DNA of 64,000 nucleotides, taken from Alkalihalobacillus sp. BA299 (GTDB lineage Bacteria > Bacillota > Bacilli > Bacillales > Bacillaceae_F). The stretch covers positions 186,001-250,000 of the forward strand of contig NZ_JAFLJM010000004.1 of assembly GCF_017745675.1 (NCBI RefSeq). Direction: 5' to 3'. A program made the translations under genes and the position numbers. Under the pieces are notes generated by a model. It was not told where the DNA came from, did no database searches, and saw nothing but the letters and a program-made list of their open reading frames with translations. Below, in pieces: positions 17,296-25,295 of this stretch; positions within the stretch are counted from its first letter, which is position 1; each line of letters starts with the position of its first letter.

Positions 17296-18154
17296 TTATA
17301 ATTTCGTATAAAATTTCTCGTTCTACTTGGGATAGGGGAACAAGTGGTAGTCTTACACTTCCAACGTCAATCCCTTTTATTAGTAGAGCCTCTTTTACAC
17401 TAGATGGATTTGGAGTTAAAAATAACCCTTTCATTACTGGGAGTAACTTACGATGTAACATTGCAGCTTTGCTAATATTACCAGCCTGATAGGATCGAAC
17501 CATTTCTTGCAACTCATTGCCAATAATATGAGATGCAACTGAAACAACCCCATTTCCCCCAATCGCTAATGAAGGTAACGTTAAACTATCATCTCCACTA
17601 TACAACGTAAAATTGTCTTCGGTTTTTTCGATAATCGCAGCCATTTGCTCTAAATCACCGCTAGCTTCTTTAATCGACACAATATTATTTACCTTTGAAA
17701 GTTCTACAATTGTATCAACTGTCATATTTACTATAGAACGACCTGGAATATTATAAAGCATTACTGGCAAAGTTGTTGAACTCGCTATCGCCTTAAAGTG
17801 TTCGATCATGCCTTGCTGTGATGGTTTATTATAATAAGGAGTAACTGCCATAATTCCATTTATACCAAGCATCGCTGCTTTTTTTGTCAATTCGATTGAA
17901 GCATGGGTATTGTTTGTTCCTGTTCCAGCAATGACTGGAACTCTCCCATTTACTGCTTTAACGACAGTTTGAAAAAGAGCAAGCTTTTCTTCTGTCGTCA
18001 ATGTCGGTGACTCACCCGTTGTACCAGCAACAACAAGCCCATCGGATCCATTATTGATAAGATGCCGAACGAGTAATTCTGTTTTGTGATAATCTATATT
18101 ACCCTTTTGATCAAAAGGAGTAACCATCGCTGTTATGACCCGACCAAAGTTCAC
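17288..18154 (-). CDS. dapA: 4-hydroxy-tetrahydrodipicolinate synthase
   Basis: DapA condenses pyruvate with aspartate semialdehyde, the entry to diaminopimelate, lysine and, in the mother cell, dipicolinate. The TIM-barrel motifs are GTTGESPTL (44-52), the catalytic Tyr134 in MLYNIPGRS and the Schiff-base Lys162 in SIKEASGD. The length of 288 residues is typical. I start at GTG 18152-18154 (MNFGRVITAMVTPF), nine bases from AAGGAG; the TTG three codons earlier directly abuts that site. It is the last gene of asd-dapG-dapA, 37 bases after dapG. Confidence 0.96.
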   Translation of the reverse strand: MNFGRVITAMVTPFDQKGNIDYHKTELLVRHLINNGSDGLVVAGTTGESPTLTTEEKLALFQTVVKAVNGRVPVIAGTGTNNTHASIELTKKAAMLGINGIMAVTPYYNKPSQQGMIEHFKAIASSTTLPVMLYNIPGRSIVNMTVDTIVELSKVNNIVSIKEASGDLEQMAAIIEKTEDNFTLYSGDDSLTLPSLAIGGNGVVSVASHIIGNELQEMVRSYQAGNISKAAMLHRKLLPVMKGLFLTPNPSSVKEALLIKGIDVGSVRLPLVPLSQVEREILYEIINS

Positions 18155-18191
18155 TTTGTTCAACTCCTTAAACTGTAGCTACCATACAGTA

Positions 18192-19436
18192 TCATTCTTC
18201 CATTGAACGACTCGGTGCAAACATACTTTCCTTTTCTAGTTGAAACATGTCATGTAAAGCATTCACTGCTTTTACCATGTCATCACCTTTAACAAGAACC
18301 CAAATGGTCGTATGCGAATCTGCTGACTGTAAAATTTGAATGTTTTCTTTTGATAGCGCAGCTACAATTTTTGCGGTTACTCCTGGAACTCCTGTCATCC
18401 CTGCCCCAACAGCTGAGATTTTTGCACATTCGCGTGTGACTTGTGGTTCATATCCCATTTCTTGTAAAACTTCTATCGCACGATCAGCGACTTCTTCCAT
18501 TACAGTGTAAACTACTCCTAATGGATTAATATTTATAAAATCTACACTAATTTTTTCATTGGCCATCGCTTTAAACACTTTTTCTTGAAGGTCATACTGG
18601 CCTTCTTTAGCAAGAACTTTGATCTGTGTTACTTTTGCTAAATGAGCGATACCTGTAATTAATCGATCTTGCACATCTTGACCTTGTTGGTCACCTACCA
18701 TTGCGGTTACTAGGGTACCCTTACTGTCTGAGTAAGTAGACCGTATATGAATTGGTATCTTGGCTTGCATCGCAATTTCAACCGCACGTGGATGAATAAC
18801 TTTAGCACCTTGGTAGGCCATATTGCATATCTCATTATACGTAACAACAGATAATGGCCTTGCCCCCTCAACAATTCGAGGGTCTGCTGTCATTACACCT
18901 TCTACATCTGTAAAAATATCAACCCATTCTGCTCCGATTGCTGCTCCGATAGCCGTAGCAGAAGTGTCGCTACCACCACGACCTAGTGTTGTAATTTCCC
19001 CTGTTTTGGATTGGCCTTGAAACCCTGCAACGACAACTGCATCTACTTTCTCCAGTGTTTTTAAAAGTTTCTCACATTTCATCTCGATAATTTTTGCATT
19101 AGAAAAATCTTCATTCGTTCTAAAGCCTGCTTGGGCTCCAGTCATCGCTTTTGCATGAACTCCATAGCTACTTAATAAATCCGTAAATACAACTGAAGAA
19201 ATGATTTCTCCACATGATAGAAGAAGATCTTGCTCTCTTTTCGGTACTGTTTTTGTATTAATAAGATTTAGTAGTGTGTCAGTAGCATATGGGTCTCCAC
19301 TACGACCCATTGCTGATACGACAACTACGACTTTATAACCATCATTAACGGATTTCTGAACATGACGTGCAGCCATTCGGCGCACTTCATCATTCTTTAC
19401 AGACGTGCCACCAAATTTTTGAACAATTACCTTCAT
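18192..19436 (-). CDS. dapG: aspartate kinase I
   Basis: DapG phosphorylates aspartate, the first step of the aspartate family. The N-terminal kinase domain shows KFGGTSV (7-13) and TLGRGGSDTSA; two ACT domains occupy the C-terminal 150 residues or so. At 414 residues it is a single-chain aspartokinase. The B. subtilis orthologue in the same asd-dapG-dapA order is the diaminopimelate-inhibited isozyme, which suits a role in peptidoglycan and spore metabolism. It follows asd by 13 bases. Confidence 0.95.
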   Translation of the reverse strand: MKVIVQKFGGTSVKNDEVRRMAARHVQKSVNDGYKVVVVVSAMGRSGDPYATDTLLNLINTKTVPKREQDLLLSCGEIISSVVFTDLLSSYGVHAKAMTGAQAGFRTNEDFSNAKIIEMKCEKLLKTLEKVDAVVVAGFQGQSKTGEITTLGRGGSDTSATAIGAAIGAEWVDIFTDVEGVMTADPRIVEGARPLSVVTYNEICNMAYQGAKVIHPRAVEIAMQAKIPIHIRSTYSDSKGTLVTAMVGDQQGQDVQDRLITGIAHLAKVTQIKVLAKEGQYDLQEKVFKAMANEKISVDFININPLGVVYTVMEEVADRAIEVLQEMGYEPQVTRECAKISAVGAGMTGVPGVTAKIVAALSKENIQILQSADSHTTIWVLVKGDDMVKAVNALHDMFQLEKESMFAPSRSMEE

Positions 19437-19449
19437 ACGACACCTACTC

Positions 19450-20499
19450 TTATTTCAATAATTGTAACTTCACTAAACTCTCTGCGATTTGTACTGAGTT
19501 CCATGCCGCTCCCTTAAGAAGGTTATCTGATACAATCCACATATGGAAGCCATTTTCTCGATCTAAATCTTTTCTAATTCTTCCAACAAACACATCGGTC
19601 TTTCCAACTGAGTCAATTGCCATAGGATACACTTGATTTGCTGGGTCATCTTGTAATGTTATACCTGGTGAAGAAGCTAATAGTTGCTTAATTTCCTCAG
19701 CTGTTGCTCCACCTTTTTCTGTCTCAATATAAACCGATTCGGAGTGACCTGTTTCTACTGGCAAACGAACGCAAGTTGCAGCAACCTCTAGTTCAGGTAA
19801 GTGCATAATTTTTTTCGTTTCATTGATCATTTTCATTTCTTCAAACGTATAGCCATTTTCTTGGAATTTATCAATTTGAGGAATGGCATTGAATGCGATC
19901 TGGTAATGCTTTTTATCTCCACCTACAGGTAGGATTTCTGGATTTACTTCTTTTCCTTCGAGTACCGCTTTAGTTTGATCTTTCATTTCATTTATTGCAT
20001 GAAGACCTGCACCTGAAACAGCTTGATATGTTGAAACGACAACTTTTTTAATTCCATACTTTTCACGTAATGGTTCAAGAGCAACAACCATTTGAATCGT
20101 TGAACAATTTGGATTTGCAATAATTCCGTTATGAAGTCGTAAATCCTCTTCATTTACTTCAGGAACAACTAAAGGAACATTTTCATCCATACGGAATGCA
20201 CTAGTATTATCAACTACAATCGCTCCTCGCTTCGCTGCTTCTGGAGCTAATTCTTTGGATACTGAACCACCAGCGCTAAATAATGCAAGTTGAACGCCTT
20301 CAAAGCTTTCTGGTGTTGCTTCTTCAACTGTTATTTCTTCACCTTTAAAAATAATCTTTTTTCCTGCAGAACGCTTAGAAGAAAGTAGTTTAACCGTTTG
20401 AATTGGAAAATCTCTTTCCTCTAATGTTTTTAACATTTGCTGTCCTACCGCTCCAGTAGCTCCTACAACTGCTATATGATATCCTTTTTCAACTGCCAT
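19450..20499 (-). CDS. asd: aspartate-semialdehyde dehydrogenase
   Basis: Asd reduces aspartyl phosphate to aspartate semialdehyde with NADPH. The Rossmann motif GATGAVG is at residues 13-19, and the catalytic Cys132 lies in [10 protein letters not shown] second conserved region reads TGHSESVY in the dimerisation/catalytic domain. The length of 349 residues is normal. It heads the asd-dapG-dapA unit, and a 26-base dyad lies about 100 bases upstream next to a possible -10 element. dpaB lies upstream across a gap of 182 bases. Confidence 0.96.
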   Translation of the reverse strand: MAVEKGYHIAVVGATGAVGQQMLKTLEERDFPIQTVKLLSSKRSAGKKIIFKGEEITVEEATPESFEGVQLALFSAGGSVSKELAPEAAKRGAIVVDNTSAFRMDENVPLVVPEVNEEDLRLHNGIIANPNCSTIQMVVALEPLREKYGIKKVVVSTYQAVSGAGLHAINEMKDQTKAVLEGKEVNPEILPVGGDKKHYQIAFNAIPQIDKFQENGYTFEEMKMINETKKIMHLPELEVAATCVRLPVETGHSESVYIETEKGGATAEEIKQLLASSPGITLQDDPANQVYPMAIDSVGKTDVFVGRIRKDLDRENGFHMWIVSDNLLKGAAWNSVQIAESLVKLQLLK

Positions 20500-20602
20500 G
20501 TTTCCTATCTCCCTTCAAGATCCGTAGTTTAATAGTAATGTTTAATTTCTCATCAATTCTTTTTAGAGTTCATATTGATGAAATCTATTTTAACATACCC
20601 AA

Positions 20603-20628
20603 GCTTAAATGACAGTAGTCATTCAAGC
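20603..20628. promoter_or_regulatory. dyad symmetry upstream of asd (operator or weak terminator)
   Basis: On the minus strand an interrupted palindrome reads GCTTgAATGACtactGTCATTtAAGC. A -10-like TAAAAT (20587-20592) lies just downstream on the minus strand, so the dyad would cover the -35 region of an asd promoter. No T run follows it, so a repressor site is more likely than a dpaB terminator. Confidence 0.4.
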
Positions 20629-20681
20629 ACTTCTATTAAACTTTAAGGGAAATCAACTTTTTTAGCAACAACCCTATAGGA

Positions 20682-21275
20682 CTAGTCTCTGAATTTTTCA
20701 ACTAAAACTGGTTGATATTGTTTACCAGCAATCGCAGACTCAATTGTTTCAGGTAATGCTTCCATTCTCGCTACAAGAGAGTTTGGTTTTACCGTTGGAT
20801 TATCTTGACCAAATGGAACAAAATAAATATTTTTTGTTGCCATTAATCGCATAATATTAATACCATTTAAACCGAGAGCATCATTTGTTGAGATCGCTAA
20901 AACGACTGGCTTTCCATTTCGAAGCGTAGCTTTTGCACCCATTAGTACTGGTGAATCAGTCATTGCATTTGCAAATTTACTCGTTGAGTTACCCGTCAAT
21001 GGAGCAATGACCATACAATCAAGTGGTGTCTTAGGTCCAAATGGTTCAGCTTTTGGCATCGTATCTACAATTTCTTCTTGAGTTATTTCTTTGATTTTAC
21101 GTATCCAGTCCTCGCTATTTCCAAATTTCGTATCTGTTGTTGCTACTGTATGGGTTACGAAAGGAGTTACTTTTGCACCTAATTCGACTAATCTCTTCAT
21201 TTGTGGTAACACTTCATCATACGTACAATGAGAACCGGTTAATCCAAAGCCAATATGCTTTCCTTTCAAAGACAT
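20682..21275 (-). CDS. spoVFB: dipicolinate synthase subunit B (flavoprotein-like)
   Basis: Subunit B of the enzyme that makes dipicolinic acid in the mother cell for spore core dehydration. The fold is a flavodoxin-like flavoprotein domain: KGKHIGFGLTGSHCTYDE at the start and MVIAPLTGNSTSKFANAM in the middle. It has 197 residues from ATG 21273-21275, which is eight bases from AGGAGG; an ATG two codons earlier is too close to the site. It follows spoVFA by 18 bases, and both are expected to be transcribed from the sigma-K promoter near 22300. Confidence 0.95.
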   Translation of the reverse strand: MSLKGKHIGFGLTGSHCTYDEVLPQMKRLVELGAKVTPFVTHTVATTDTKFGNSEDWIRKIKEITQEEIVDTMPKAEPFGPKTPLDCMVIAPLTGNSTSKFANAMTDSPVLMGAKATLRNGKPVVLAISTNDALGLNGINIMRLMATKNIYFVPFGQDNPTVKPNSLVARMEALPETIESAIAGKQYQPVLVEKFRD

Positions 21276-21293
21276 GACCATGTCCTCCTTTTA

Positions 21294-22175
21294 TTATTCC
21301 TCTTGTTCTTTTAGTAACGTAGCAAGTACGTTAGCTAATATTTGACCTGCTGTCTTTGGAGCGACAATGCCGGGTAGACCTGGAGCAAGTAATGCTTTGA
21401 TACCCCTTTTCTCAGCATAGCGGAAATCAGTTCCACCTGGTTTAGAAGCAAGATCAATAATCAGTGAATTGGTAGGCATTTGAGCAATAACATTCGCAGA
21501 TACAACCAATGCAGGAATTGTATTAATGCAAATGTCAACATCTGACACATGATCGATTAATTTCGATGTATGAAACGGCTTTAGACCCATTTCTGTAATT
21601 CGAGCTAAGTGACTAGAATTTCTTGCCCCCACTTTGACTTCTGCCCCTAAAGCAGCAAATGTTCTAGCTACTGACATACCGACGCGTCCAAAGCCAATAA
21701 CAACTACTTTAGAACTATGAATCGTAATGTCTGTATGTTGGATTGCCATCATAATCGTACCTTCAACTGTAGGTATTGAATTATAGATAGCAATATCATC
21801 TCGCTCTAGTAACTTTACTAGCTTCCGATTAGCAGCTTTAACAGTTTGATTTAAATATTCATTTGTAATTCCAGTATAAACAACACAATGCTCGGGTGTT
21901 CTTTTTAGAACTTCTTTTGTAATTTTTATAGCTTCATTGGAGAAGATCGTTTCCACTTCACCTTGTGGACCAGTTCCGCTAACAGGTAATAAGATAGCGT
22001 CAACGGTTTGAAATTCTACTTCATCGATTTGCTTTTTTGTTGCACCAACAAATCCATCATCAAGTTGTTCAAAACCAACCATTGAAATTTTCGCATCAAG
22101 AGTAGAAAGCTTGCGAATGATTTCCAATTGCCTAGCGTCTCCGCCCATGATGACAATATGCATACCAGTAAGCAT
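21294..22175 (-). CDS. spoVFA: dipicolinate synthase subunit A
   Basis: Subunit A of dipicolinate synthase, a 293-residue NAD(P)-binding dehydrogenase-like protein. The N-terminal segment carries VIMGGDARQLE, and the Rossmann fold is VVIGFGRVGMSVARTFAALG in the second half. With SpoVFB it oxidises the DapA product to dipicolinate. The ATG lies eight bases from GGGGAGG. A sigma-K-type promoter lies 120 bases upstream, matching mother-cell expression known for spoVF in B. subtilis. Confidence 0.96.
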   Translation of the reverse strand: MLTGMHIVIMGGDARQLEIIRKLSTLDAKISMVGFEQLDDGFVGATKKQIDEVEFQTVDAILLPVSGTGPQGEVETIFSNEAIKITKEVLKRTPEHCVVYTGITNEYLNQTVKAANRKLVKLLERDDIAIYNSIPTVEGTIMMAIQHTDITIHSSKVVVIGFGRVGMSVARTFAALGAEVKVGARNSSHLARITEMGLKPFHTSKLIDHVSDVDICINTIPALVVSANVIAQMPTNSLIIDLASKPGGTDFRYAEKRGIKALLAPGLPGIVAPKTAGQILANVLATLLKEQEE

Positions 22176-22294
22176 TTCTTTTTCCTCCCCTTTCCCTTAA
22201 AATTTAACTCTCGGACATGCTTCCTCTTACTCTTTGTTTAATACGATTGAATTCATTATACTTAGGGGATTTATAACCTTTGCTATTTCACAAC

Positions 22295-22322
22295 TAGCAT
22301 ATGTATTTAATGTAAAATGGGT
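22295..22322 (-). promoter_or_regulatory. sigma-K promoter of spoVFA-spoVFB
   Basis: On the minus strand AC (22321-22322, within CACC) is followed after 17 bases by CATATGCTA (22295-22303), a full match to the sigma-K pattern mACm-N16/17-CATANNNTA. It lies in front of dipicolinate synthase, a known late mother-cell sigma-K operon. Confidence 0.7.
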
Positions 22323-22364
22323 GAATGTTTACCGAATAATTAAGGTTGTCGCTATGCTATATCG

Positions 22365-22520
22365 TTATAAGAAAAGCGCAAGCGCCCGTTTACGACGTAC
22401 GGACTAGCCTCGGCCGTAGGAGATAAAGGAAACACGGAGAAGCGCTAGTGATCCGATGTTGACTTATCGTACGAAGGTGAGGGAAGTCTCGCTAGTCGCT
22501 GGGCGCTTGGGCTAGACATC
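22365..22520. repeat. dispersed stem-conserving repeat, copy 2
   Basis: It begins TTATAAGAAAAGCGCAAG and ends GCTAGACATC, like copy 1 at 14798-14923. Here the inner arms are GCGCAAGCGCCC and GGGCGCTTGGGC, an almost perfect stem. At 156 bases it is about 30 longer than copy 1, the difference lying in the middle. It is markedly richer in G and C than the flanking DNA. With the sigma-K promoter and the ymxH terminator it accounts for the 422-base gap between spoVFA and ymxH. Confidence 0.7.
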
Positions 22521-22547
22521 CTCGAAGTTTATATTTTTTAATTCTAT

Positions 22548-22587
22548 AAAAAAAAGAGACTGACATCTTTAAATATGTCAGCCTCTT
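22548..22587 (-). terminator. intrinsic terminator after ymxH
   Basis: On the minus strand AGAGGCTGACATA pairs with the matching arm GATGTCAGTCTCT around a short AT-rich loop, followed by eight T residues (22548-22555). It lies about ten bases after the ymxH stop. Confidence 0.9.
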
Positions 22588-22597
22588 TTTTACAATT

Positions 22598-22837
22598 TTA
22601 AAATTCACCCATATCAATAATAATCATATCAGTGCCAATCTTTTTAATTTGGTTCCAATACACTCTAACTTCTTTGTCTTTTTTTCCAAACCCAAACCAC
22701 TTCATCGTTGGAATTATAAATGCTTGAATTTGTCCTGTATTCTCATCGATGACAAGATCGGTTTGCCCTAGTATTCCTAAACGTTCCCCTTTTTGATAGT
22801 CAATGATTTCTTTTCCACTAATCTCACTCAACCTCAC
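22598..22837 (-). CDS. ymxH: YlmC/YmxH family PRC-barrel protein
   Basis: A 79-residue PRC-barrel protein of the sporulation-associated YlmC/YmxH family, beginning MRLSEISGKEIIDYQKGERLG. PRC barrels are small beta modules that bind RNA or proteins; the precise role is unknown. The start is GTG, eight bases from GGAGG. It sits between mlpA and spoVFA, as in B. subtilis, and is closed by its own strong terminator. Confidence 0.93.
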   Translation of the reverse strand: MRLSEISGKEIIDYQKGERLGILGQTDLVIDENTGQIQAFIIPTMKWFGFGKKDKEVRVYWNQIKKIGTDMIIIDMGEF

Positions 22838-22900
22838 GTAAGTCCCCTCCTGTTGTCAGGCTTCTTTTTTACCCTTAATATTTCATATGAAAAATTGGAC

Positions 22901-22930
22901 AAAAAAATACCGGGTTTATATAACCCGGTA
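22901..22930 (-). terminator. intrinsic terminator after mlpA
   Basis: A 9-base-pair stem TACCGGGTT/AACCCGGTA with a 5-base loop (22908-22930), followed on the minus strand by seven T residues. It begins six bases after the mlpA stop. Confidence 0.92.
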
Positions 22931-22935
22931 CAATA

Positions 22936-24174
22936 TCACTGTAATCCTTTTGGTAATTCACCCGTTGGACTTATTAGAGAAATCGCAGGAGTGCTTGTGA
23001 AAATCGTCTTAGCTAAGTCATTTACTGAATCAATCGAAACGTTATTAATCTCATCAATTATTTCATCTAAAGAACGATGTCGCTTTAATAATAATTCATT
23101 TTTTCCGTTACGACTCATTCGACTATTTGTACTTTCAAGGCTAAGCATTAAGTTGCCTTTAAGCTGTTCTTTCCCATTATTAATTTCTTTTTCTTTTATT
23201 CCTTCGTTACTTAATTGTTGCACTGTATCTATGACGGATTCATATAATTCATCAAGTTGATGCGGTGCGGTTCCAGAATATACTGTTAAAACTCCATCAT
23301 CTTGATAAGCAGTGTGATAGGAAAATACAGAATATGCTAATCCTCGTTTTTCACGGATTTCTTGAAAGAGTCTGCTACTCATACTCCCACCTAAAATATT
23401 ATTAAGTAAAACGAGACTATAAATATCATGGTGGCCGATTTGCAAGCCTTGATAACCAATACAAATATGTGCTTGTTCCGTTTCTTTTTTCCTAGCAATT
23501 TGTTTCGCTAAAAAGGCAGGTTTTTCAACTTCGCCTTCCCCATTACTTTTATGCACGGTCGAAAACGTTTCTTTAATCTTTTCGATTAACTTTTCATTTA
23601 CATTACCCGCAATCGAAACGACTACATTTTCAGCTGTATAGTATCTTTTCATATAGTCCCGAAGTAAATCAGCATCAAATGAAGTTAAAGTGTCCACTGT
23701 ACCTAAAATCGGTAACCCAAGAGGATGTTCACCGTAACTCGCTTTTGAAAGTAAATCATGAACAATATCATCCGGAGTATCATCAACCATTTTAATTTCT
23801 TCAAAAACGACATTTTTTTCTTTTTCAAGTTCATCCTGTGCAAAAATCGAGTTAAAAAACATATCCGCTAATACTTCAACGGCATAATCCGCATGTTCAT
23901 CTAGAACTTTAGAATAATAGCACGTATATTCTTTAGATGTAAATGCGTTGACTTGGCCACCAATACAATCAAATGATTCTGCAATATCTGCAGCAGATCG
24001 TGTTGTCGTTCCTTTAAAAAACATATGCTCTAAAAAATGAGATACACCATTCTCACGTTTTCGTTCAAACCTGGAACCAGTACCAATCCAAATTCCAATA
24101 GAGACTGAGCGAACATGAGGTATTTGTTCAACAAGTATACGCAATCCATTTGGTAGTTCAATTTTTTGTATCAA
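22936..24174 (-). CDS. mlpA: M16-family zinc peptidase MlpA
   Basis: A 412-residue mitochondrial-processing-peptidase-like zinc protease. The catalytic HFLEH is at residues 46-50, the distal glutamate lies in EKNVVFEEIKMVDD, and the substrate-binding RxxRGLAYSVFSYHTAY region is present. Unlike YmfF/YmfH it acts alone. In B. subtilis mlpA (ymxG) follows ylxY and pnp, as here. The start is TTG at 24172-24174 behind AGGGGG, 16 bases after ylxY ends, so the two are probably co-transcribed. Confidence 0.94.
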   Translation of the reverse strand: MIQKIELPNGLRILVEQIPHVRSVSIGIWIGTGSRFERKRENGVSHFLEHMFFKGTTTRSAADIAESFDCIGGQVNAFTSKEYTCYYSKVLDEHADYAVEVLADMFFNSIFAQDELEKEKNVVFEEIKMVDDTPDDIVHDLLSKASYGEHPLGLPILGTVDTLTSFDADLLRDYMKRYYTAENVVVSIAGNVNEKLIEKIKETFSTVHKSNGEGEVEKPAFLAKQIARKKETEQAHICIGYQGLQIGHHDIYSLVLLNNILGGSMSSRLFQEIREKRGLAYSVFSYHTAYQDDGVLTVYSGTAPHQLDELYESVIDTVQQLSNEGIKEKEINNGKEQLKGNLMLSLESTNSRMSRNGKNELLLKRHRSLDEIIDEINNVSIDSVNDLAKTIFTSTPAISLISPTGELPKGLQ

Positions 24175-24190
24175 TCTACATCCCCCTAAC

Positions 24191-25168
24191 TTAGTCTAGG
24201 GTTACACCAAAACTTATCCTTGACTCATCCATTAAGTGTGAAACGTTACCAATTTGATACCCTTTATTTTTAATACCGACTATCATTTGTTCAAGTCCAG
24301 TTGCCGTCGATGACGTCGGATGCATTAAAATCATGGCACCTGGATGAACATTATTTAATACTCTTTGGACCATGGAGTATGGATTTGGGCGTTTCCAATC
24401 GACTGTATCAACACTCCACATAATAGTTTTCATATTCAAACTTGCAGCAATATCAACTACTTCTTGCCGAAAGCTACCACTTGGAGGAGCAAACCACTTT
24501 GGTGTAACTTCTAATGTTGCATAAATGACTTCATTTGTCTTACTTAATTCCTCGTTAATTCGTGAAGCTGAAAGCTGCTTCATATCAGGGTGTGAATAGG
24601 CATGGTTCCCTATTTCATGACCTTCTTCAAATATCATTTTAGCCAATTTAGGATTATTTTTCACCCAAGAACCATCTAGAAAAAAAGTCGATTTCACATC
24701 ATACTTATTCATTATTTTTAGCATATCTGGTAAATATTCATTTCCCCAGGCAACATTTACTAAAAGGCTCACCATTGGCTTTTCTGGGTTACCTTTATAA
24801 ATGGGCGTAGGAGGCAAATCATCTAAATGAACATTGGGCTTCACTTCACGAAAAACCAGTTTTTGCTTTTCAAATCGTCCTTGCTTGATCATTTTTTCAT
24901 AAGAGGCTTCAATATCTACTTGTAAGCCATTGTATCCGGGAACTGCTTTCCACACTCGATCAACGACTGCGTCAATGGGTGGCTTTTCATATTTTTGGGC
25001 TTCTTTAGCAATTTGTTCATATAATGGATCTTGCATTTTAGATACCATAATAGACTCTTGCTTTAATTGGTCTATGTAATTTACTGTAAATGGGTTTTGA
25101 ATTGACCCATAAGCAATTATAACAATAAATAAAAAAATAATTAGATGAATCCCATACTTACTTTTCAT
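24191..25168 (-). CDS. ylxY: YlxY, polysaccharide deacetylase-like membrane-anchored protein
   Basis: A NodB-fold protein (325 residues) with an uncleaved signal anchor at residues 3-20 and a NodB domain from about 135 to 320. Motif 2 is present (HAYSHPD), but motif 1, normally TFDDG, reads NVAWGNE, so the catalytic aspartate and one metal ligand are missing and deacetylase activity is doubtful. I chose ATG 25166-25168, just after a strong GGGGG site; an upstream in-frame ATG at 25225 has no ribosome-binding site. It lies between pnp and mlpA, as in B. subtilis. Confidence 0.9.
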   Translation of the reverse strand: MKSKYGIHLIIFLFIVIIAYGSIQNPFTVNYIDQLKQESIMVSKMQDPLYEQIAKEAQKYEKPPIDAVVDRVWKAVPGYNGLQVDIEASYEKMIKQGRFEKQKLVFREVKPNVHLDDLPPTPIYKGNPEKPMVSLLVNVAWGNEYLPDMLKIMNKYDVKSTFFLDGSWVKNNPKLAKMIFEEGHEIGNHAYSHPDMKQLSASRINEELSKTNEVIYATLEVTPKWFAPPSGSFRQEVVDIAASLNMKTIMWSVDTVDWKRPNPYSMVQRVLNNVHPGAMILMHPTSSTATGLEQMIVGIKNKGYQIGNVSHLMDESRISFGVTLD

Positions 25169-25261
25169 CGTTCTACCCCCTTGTACTAAATCGTATGCAT
25201 TATTGGGACAGGGTAGAACATGCACTGCTAATAAGTAACGTACAGTCGATTATGTAGTGCT

Positions 25262-25290
25262 AAAAAGAGACTGGTAATTGTCCAGCCTCT
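25262..25290 (-). terminator. intrinsic terminator after pnp
   Basis: On the minus strand AGAGGCTGG pairs with CCAGTCTCT around a 7-base loop (25266-25290), followed by a T run. It starts six bases after the pnp stop. The 5' arm begins with the same GAGGCTG as the ymxH, rbfA and proS termination elements. Confidence 0.88.
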
Positions 25291-25295
25291 TTTTA

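Noticed and set aside
20500-20681. lysine riboswitch upstream of asd-dapG-dapA
   Set aside because: The gap is only 182 bases and lacks the conserved lysine-box core; only a dyad and a weak -10 are seen.
22793-23260. 155-residue plus-strand frame opposite ymxH and mlpA
   Set aside because: It is antisense to the conserved mlpA C-terminus and ymxH start, with low-complexity Ser/Leu-rich sequence and no family resemblance; a shadow frame.
25169-25225. longer N-terminus for YlxY from the ATG at 25225
   Set aside because: No ribosome-binding site precedes it, and a strong GGGGG site stands just before the ATG at 25168, which gives a proper signal anchor.
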